The notes beneath the pieces were generated by a model, which had not been told where the DNA came from, ran no database searches, and saw only the letters and a list, made by a program, of their open reading frames with translations. 64,000 nucleotides of DNA from Streptomyces peucetius (lineage in GTDB: Bacteria; Actinomycetota; Actinomycetes; Streptomycetales; Streptomycetaceae): assembly GCF_025854275.1 (NCBI RefSeq), contig NZ_CP107567.1, forward strand, positions 930,001 through 994,000, written 5' to 3'. Below are positions 61,850 through 64,000 of the stretch, piece after piece. Positions within the stretch are counted from its first letter, which is position 1; each line of letters starts with the position of its first letter. The translations under genes and the position numbers were made by a program.

Positions 61850-61888
61850 GTTACCTGCGGTAACAGAAGTGTGTTACCGACTGGTAGC
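61850..61888. promoter_or_regulatory. TetR-type operators between the acyl-CoA dehydrogenase and tetR genes
   Basis: Perfect GTTACC-TGC-GGTAAC (61850-61864) and a related GTTACC-GACT-GGTAGC (61873-61888) lie between the divergent start codons, 33 bp upstream of the dehydrogenase start. Confidence 0.65.
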
Positions 61889-61982
61889 CCCTGTCAACCA
61901 GCCATGGCCCGATCATGTGTGCGCACCGGCAGGGTGTTACGTTGCGCAGGCGTCACGCAATCGTCCGGGCGGGGAGAATCAC

Positions 61983-62618
61983 ATGGAGACCACACAACAG
62001 CAGCGGTCGGCGGACCAGCGGCGTCGGGAACTCCTCGAGGCCGCCGACCGGGTAGTGCTCCGGGACGGCCCCCAGGCCTCCATGAACGCCATCGCCGCCG
62101 AGGCCGGCATCACCAAGCCCATCCTCTACCGGCACTTCGGCGACAAGGGCGGGCTCTACCGCGCACTGGCCAAGCGTCACACCGACGCACTGCTGAGGGC
62201 CCTTCAGGTGGCGGTCGACGCGGACGTCGACCGCCGTGAGCGGGTCGCCGGCACGCTCGACACGTACCTCGCCGCGATCGAGGCGCGTCCGCAGGTGTAC
62301 CGCTTCCTGATGCACCCGGCGGAGGACAGCCAGCCCTCGGAGGCGGGCTTCGACGTGGGCCGCCACTCGGCGCCGCTGCTGCGCCGCCTCGGCGAGGAAC
62401 TGGGCAAGGTGATCGCCGAACGCGTCGACCTGGGGCCGTCGGGCGATCTCGTGGCACGGGTGTGGGGCCACGGCATCGTCGGCATGATGCACGCGGCGGG
62501 TGACTGGTGGCTGGGTGAACGCCCCTGTTCGCGGGCGGAGTTGGTGGAGAGCCTGACGGACCTGCTGTGCGGGCGGCTGTTCGCGGCGCAGGACCGCGTG
62601 GGCGGTCCGGGGTTCTAG
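61983..62618 (+). CDS. TetR-family transcriptional regulator
   Basis: 211 aa, ATG 61983 with GGGGAG upstream. HTH at about 15-60: RRRELLEAADRVVLRDG, MNAIAAEAGITKPILYRHFGDKGGLYRAL. The remaining all-helical ligand domain matches the FadR/AcrR-like branch. It probably represses the divergent acyl-CoA dehydrogenase through the GTTACC palindromes until an acyl-CoA binds. The effector is inferred. Confidence 0.9.
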   Translation: METTQQQRSADQRRRELLEAADRVVLRDGPQASMNAIAAEAGITKPILYRHFGDKGGLYRALAKRHTDALLRALQVAVDADVDRRERVAGTLDTYLAAIEARPQVYRFLMHPAEDSQPSEAGFDVGRHSAPLLRRLGEELGKVIAERVDLGPSGDLVARVWGHGIVGMMHAAGDWWLGERPCSRAELVESLTDLLCGRLFAAQDRVGGPGF

Positions 62619-62914
62619 CGGGAACCCGCCCACAAGCGCTGCTTGCCCCCTCCCCGCCCCTTCCCGAAACCGGGGGCTCTGCCCCCGGTCCCCCCGCCTC
62701 AATCGCCGGCGGGGCTGGGGGTACTCCCCCTACGCCTGGCGGCGTGGGAGGTACCCCACCCATGGCCGCCAGGCCGCAGGGGGAGATTGAGGCCACCGCG
62801 CGAAGCGCGGTACCGGGGCCCGGGGCTTGCCCCGCCACGCGGCGGAGCCGCACATCGGTGCAGCGGGAAGGAACGGGGAGGGGAACAGGCCCCGCGCAGC
62901 GGCCCGCCCGCCCG
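62619..62914. repeat. Hairpin-rich extragenic repeat region
   Basis: Contains a 9-bp GC hairpin (62669-62689), a nested 90-bp inverted repeat whose outer arms are GCCTCAATC (62696-62704) and GATTGAGGC (62785-62793) with inner arms GCCTGGCGGC (62734-62743) and GCCGCCAGGC (62765-62774), and a GAA-loop hairpin (62795-62811). No gene. It looks like a dispersed streptomycete intergenic repeat. Confidence 0.7.
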
Positions 62915-63481
62915 CTACCCGCTCAGCCGCGCCACCCGCTCCGGCGTCGCCCACGACGCCCTCCGTGCCGCCCGCGCAAGCCGCGCCCGGCGCCACGGCG
63001 TCAGCCGGTCCGCGTACACCAGCCCCTCCAAGTGGTCGCACTCGTGCTGCAGGCACCGCGCGAAGAATCCCGTGCCCTCGACCCGCACCGGCTCGCCGTC
63101 ACGTGTGACGCCCTCCACCACCGCGTGGTCGAAGCGTTCCGTGCCGGCCTCCAGGCCCGGCAGGGACAGGCAGCCCTCGGGGCCGCGGACGGTGACGCCG
63201 TCCGCTTCCACCAGCCGGGGATTGACGATGTGTCCGAGGTGGCGGACGTCCTCGTCGTCGGGGCAGTCGTAGACGAAGACCTTCAGCCCCACGCCGACCT
63301 GGTTCGCCGCGAGCCCGACGCCCTGCGCCGCGTACATCGTCGCGAACAGGTCCTCGACGAGTGCCGCGAGACCGGGACCGAAGTCGGTCACGGTCTCGCA
63401 GGGGGCGTGCAGTACGGCGTCCGCGAGCAGGCTCATGGGCCTGACGCGTCCGGTACTGCCGGGGATCAGCCGGTTTCGCAT
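62915..63481 (-). CDS. def: Peptide deformylase
   Basis: 188 aa, ATG 63481. Motif I GVGLAANQVG (54-63), motif II EGCLSLPG (102-109, Cys104 metal ligand) and motif III HECDH (146-150, His146 and His150 metal ligands with catalytic Glu147). Complete deformylase, slightly short at the C-terminus, removing formyl from new N-terminal Met. Streptomycetes carry several; this may not be the main copy. Convergent with the TetR gene across the repeat region. Confidence 0.93.
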   Translation of the reverse strand: MRNRLIPGSTGRVRPMSLLADAVLHAPCETVTDFGPGLAALVEDLFATMYAAQGVGLAANQVGVGLKVFVYDCPDDEDVRHLGHIVNPRLVEADGVTVRGPEGCLSLPGLEAGTERFDHAVVEGVTRDGEPVRVEGTGFFARCLQHECDHLEGLVYADRLTPWRRARLARAARRASWATPERVARLSG

Positions 63482-63629
63482 GGCGCCAAGCGTACGTTCC
63501 CCGTAGGGTCGCGTACCCCCCGCCCGGCTTCGTGCGTGACCTCCACCTTTTCCGACGGTGCCGCGGTTCGGGCGGCCGGGCAGAGCTGGATAGGCTGAGT
63601 CCGGACCGACGCAAGGAGGATCAAGGACG

Positions 63630-64000
63630 ATGTCAGGCAACTCGGAGCCCCTGACGCCGCGAGCCAAGCTGGCCGTGACGGCGGGCAAGGCCGCAGCAGC
63701 GGTGTCCCGCGCCGCCGGGCGAGGCAGCGGATCGGTGATCGGCGGCCGGGTGGCGCTCAAGCTGGACCCCGATCTGTTGGCGAAGCTGGCGCAGCACCTG
63801 GACGTGGTCCTCGTCTCCGCGACCAACGGCAAGACCACGACCACCAGGCTCATCGCCGAGGCGCTGCGCGCCAGCGGCCCGGTCGTGTCGAACGCACTCG
63901 GCGCCAACATGCCCGCGGGCATCACCTCGGCACTGGCGGGCGGCTCGGACGCCCGGTTCGGTGTGATCGAGGTCGACGAGAAGTACCTCGCCGGTGTGGC
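63630..64000 (+). CDS. murT: MurT, lipid II isoglutaminyl synthase Mur-ligase subunit (partial)
   Basis: The first 123 codons before the window ends. ATG 63630 has AAGGAGGA upstream. A helical start is followed by the Mur-ligase nucleotide loop ATNGKTTTTRLI (residues 64-75) and the GVIEVDEKYLAGV segment (111-123), with the conserved acidic residues of the MurT branch. With GatD it amidates the glutamate of lipid II. gatD should follow immediately beyond the window. Confidence 0.93.
   Translation, partial: MSGNSEPLTPRAKLAVTAGKAAAAVSRAAGRGSGSVIGGRVALKLDPDLLAKLAQHLDVVLVSATNGKTTTTRLIAEALRASGPVVSNALGANMPAGITSALAGGSDARFGVIEVDEKYLAGV

Noticed and set aside
1..64000. tRNA, rRNA or CRISPR arrays
   Set aside because: No cloverleaf with TTC-loop, no rRNA-like stretches and no regularly spaced direct repeats were seen.

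Overview
The window is high-GC DNA with strong third-position G/C bias, GTG/TTG starts and many ATGA/GTGA gene overlaps. The gene families (RsbQ/RsbP, SpoIIE-type phosphatases, PucR and DUF3068 proteins, LpqY-SugABC, DasR-type operators, a rare TTA leucine codon) point to Streptomyces or a close relative. All identifications come from reading the sequence; no database search was run. There are no rRNA, tRNA, CRISPR or intact mobile elements.

Layout. 0.2-8.1 kb: lactonase-like propeller, FUSC membrane protein, small hydrolase, multidomain SpoIIE sensor-phosphatase, Lrp/AsnC regulator, HAD phosphatase. 8.1-9.5 kb: a PucR-type regulator whose start overlaps the end of a 50-codon exported-peptide gene containing a TTA codon. 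9.7-21.0 kb: a nine-gene plus-strand cluster, mostly translationally coupled (DUF3068, GT4, methyltransferase, giant AftD-like GT-C enzyme, condensation/PapA-like acyltransferase, second methyltransferase, EamA-like transporter, Trm112-like protein, FkbM methyltransferase), probably building a modified surface glycan. 21.4-23.5 kb: RsbQ-RsbP-like energy-stress pair. 23.8-26.8 kb: DUF2617-DUF4247-DUF350-membrane aminopropyltransferase cluster.

26.8-29.3 kb: secreted GH84 beta-N-acetylglucosaminidase with two DasR-like sites upstream. 29.6-32.2 kb: AurF-like diiron oxygenase with a ferredoxin-fused FprB reductase behind a tandem operator. 32.6-36.9 kb: lpqY-sugA-sugB-sugC trehalose importer (minus strand). 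36.9-38.2 kb: a gene-poor scar with the tail of a YjbQ gene and the tail of an unknown gene. 38.2-46.9 kb: three secreted GH43-type arabinan/xylan enzymes. 46.9-49.4 kb: YjbQ, flavin monooxygenase, MltG. 49.5-55.6 kb: ABC exporter divergent from a MarR gene, then a heterodimeric ABC exporter with one degenerate ATP site. 55.7-64.0 kb: YdjM-like membrane protein, Ski2-like helicase, TesB thioesterase, glutathione peroxidase, acyl-CoA dehydrogenase facing a TetR regulator, a repeat-rich gap, peptide deformylase and the start of murT.

The most promising undescribed elements are the TTA-containing micropeptide coupled to the PucR regulator and the AftD-like/acyltransferase/methyltransferase glycan cluster.
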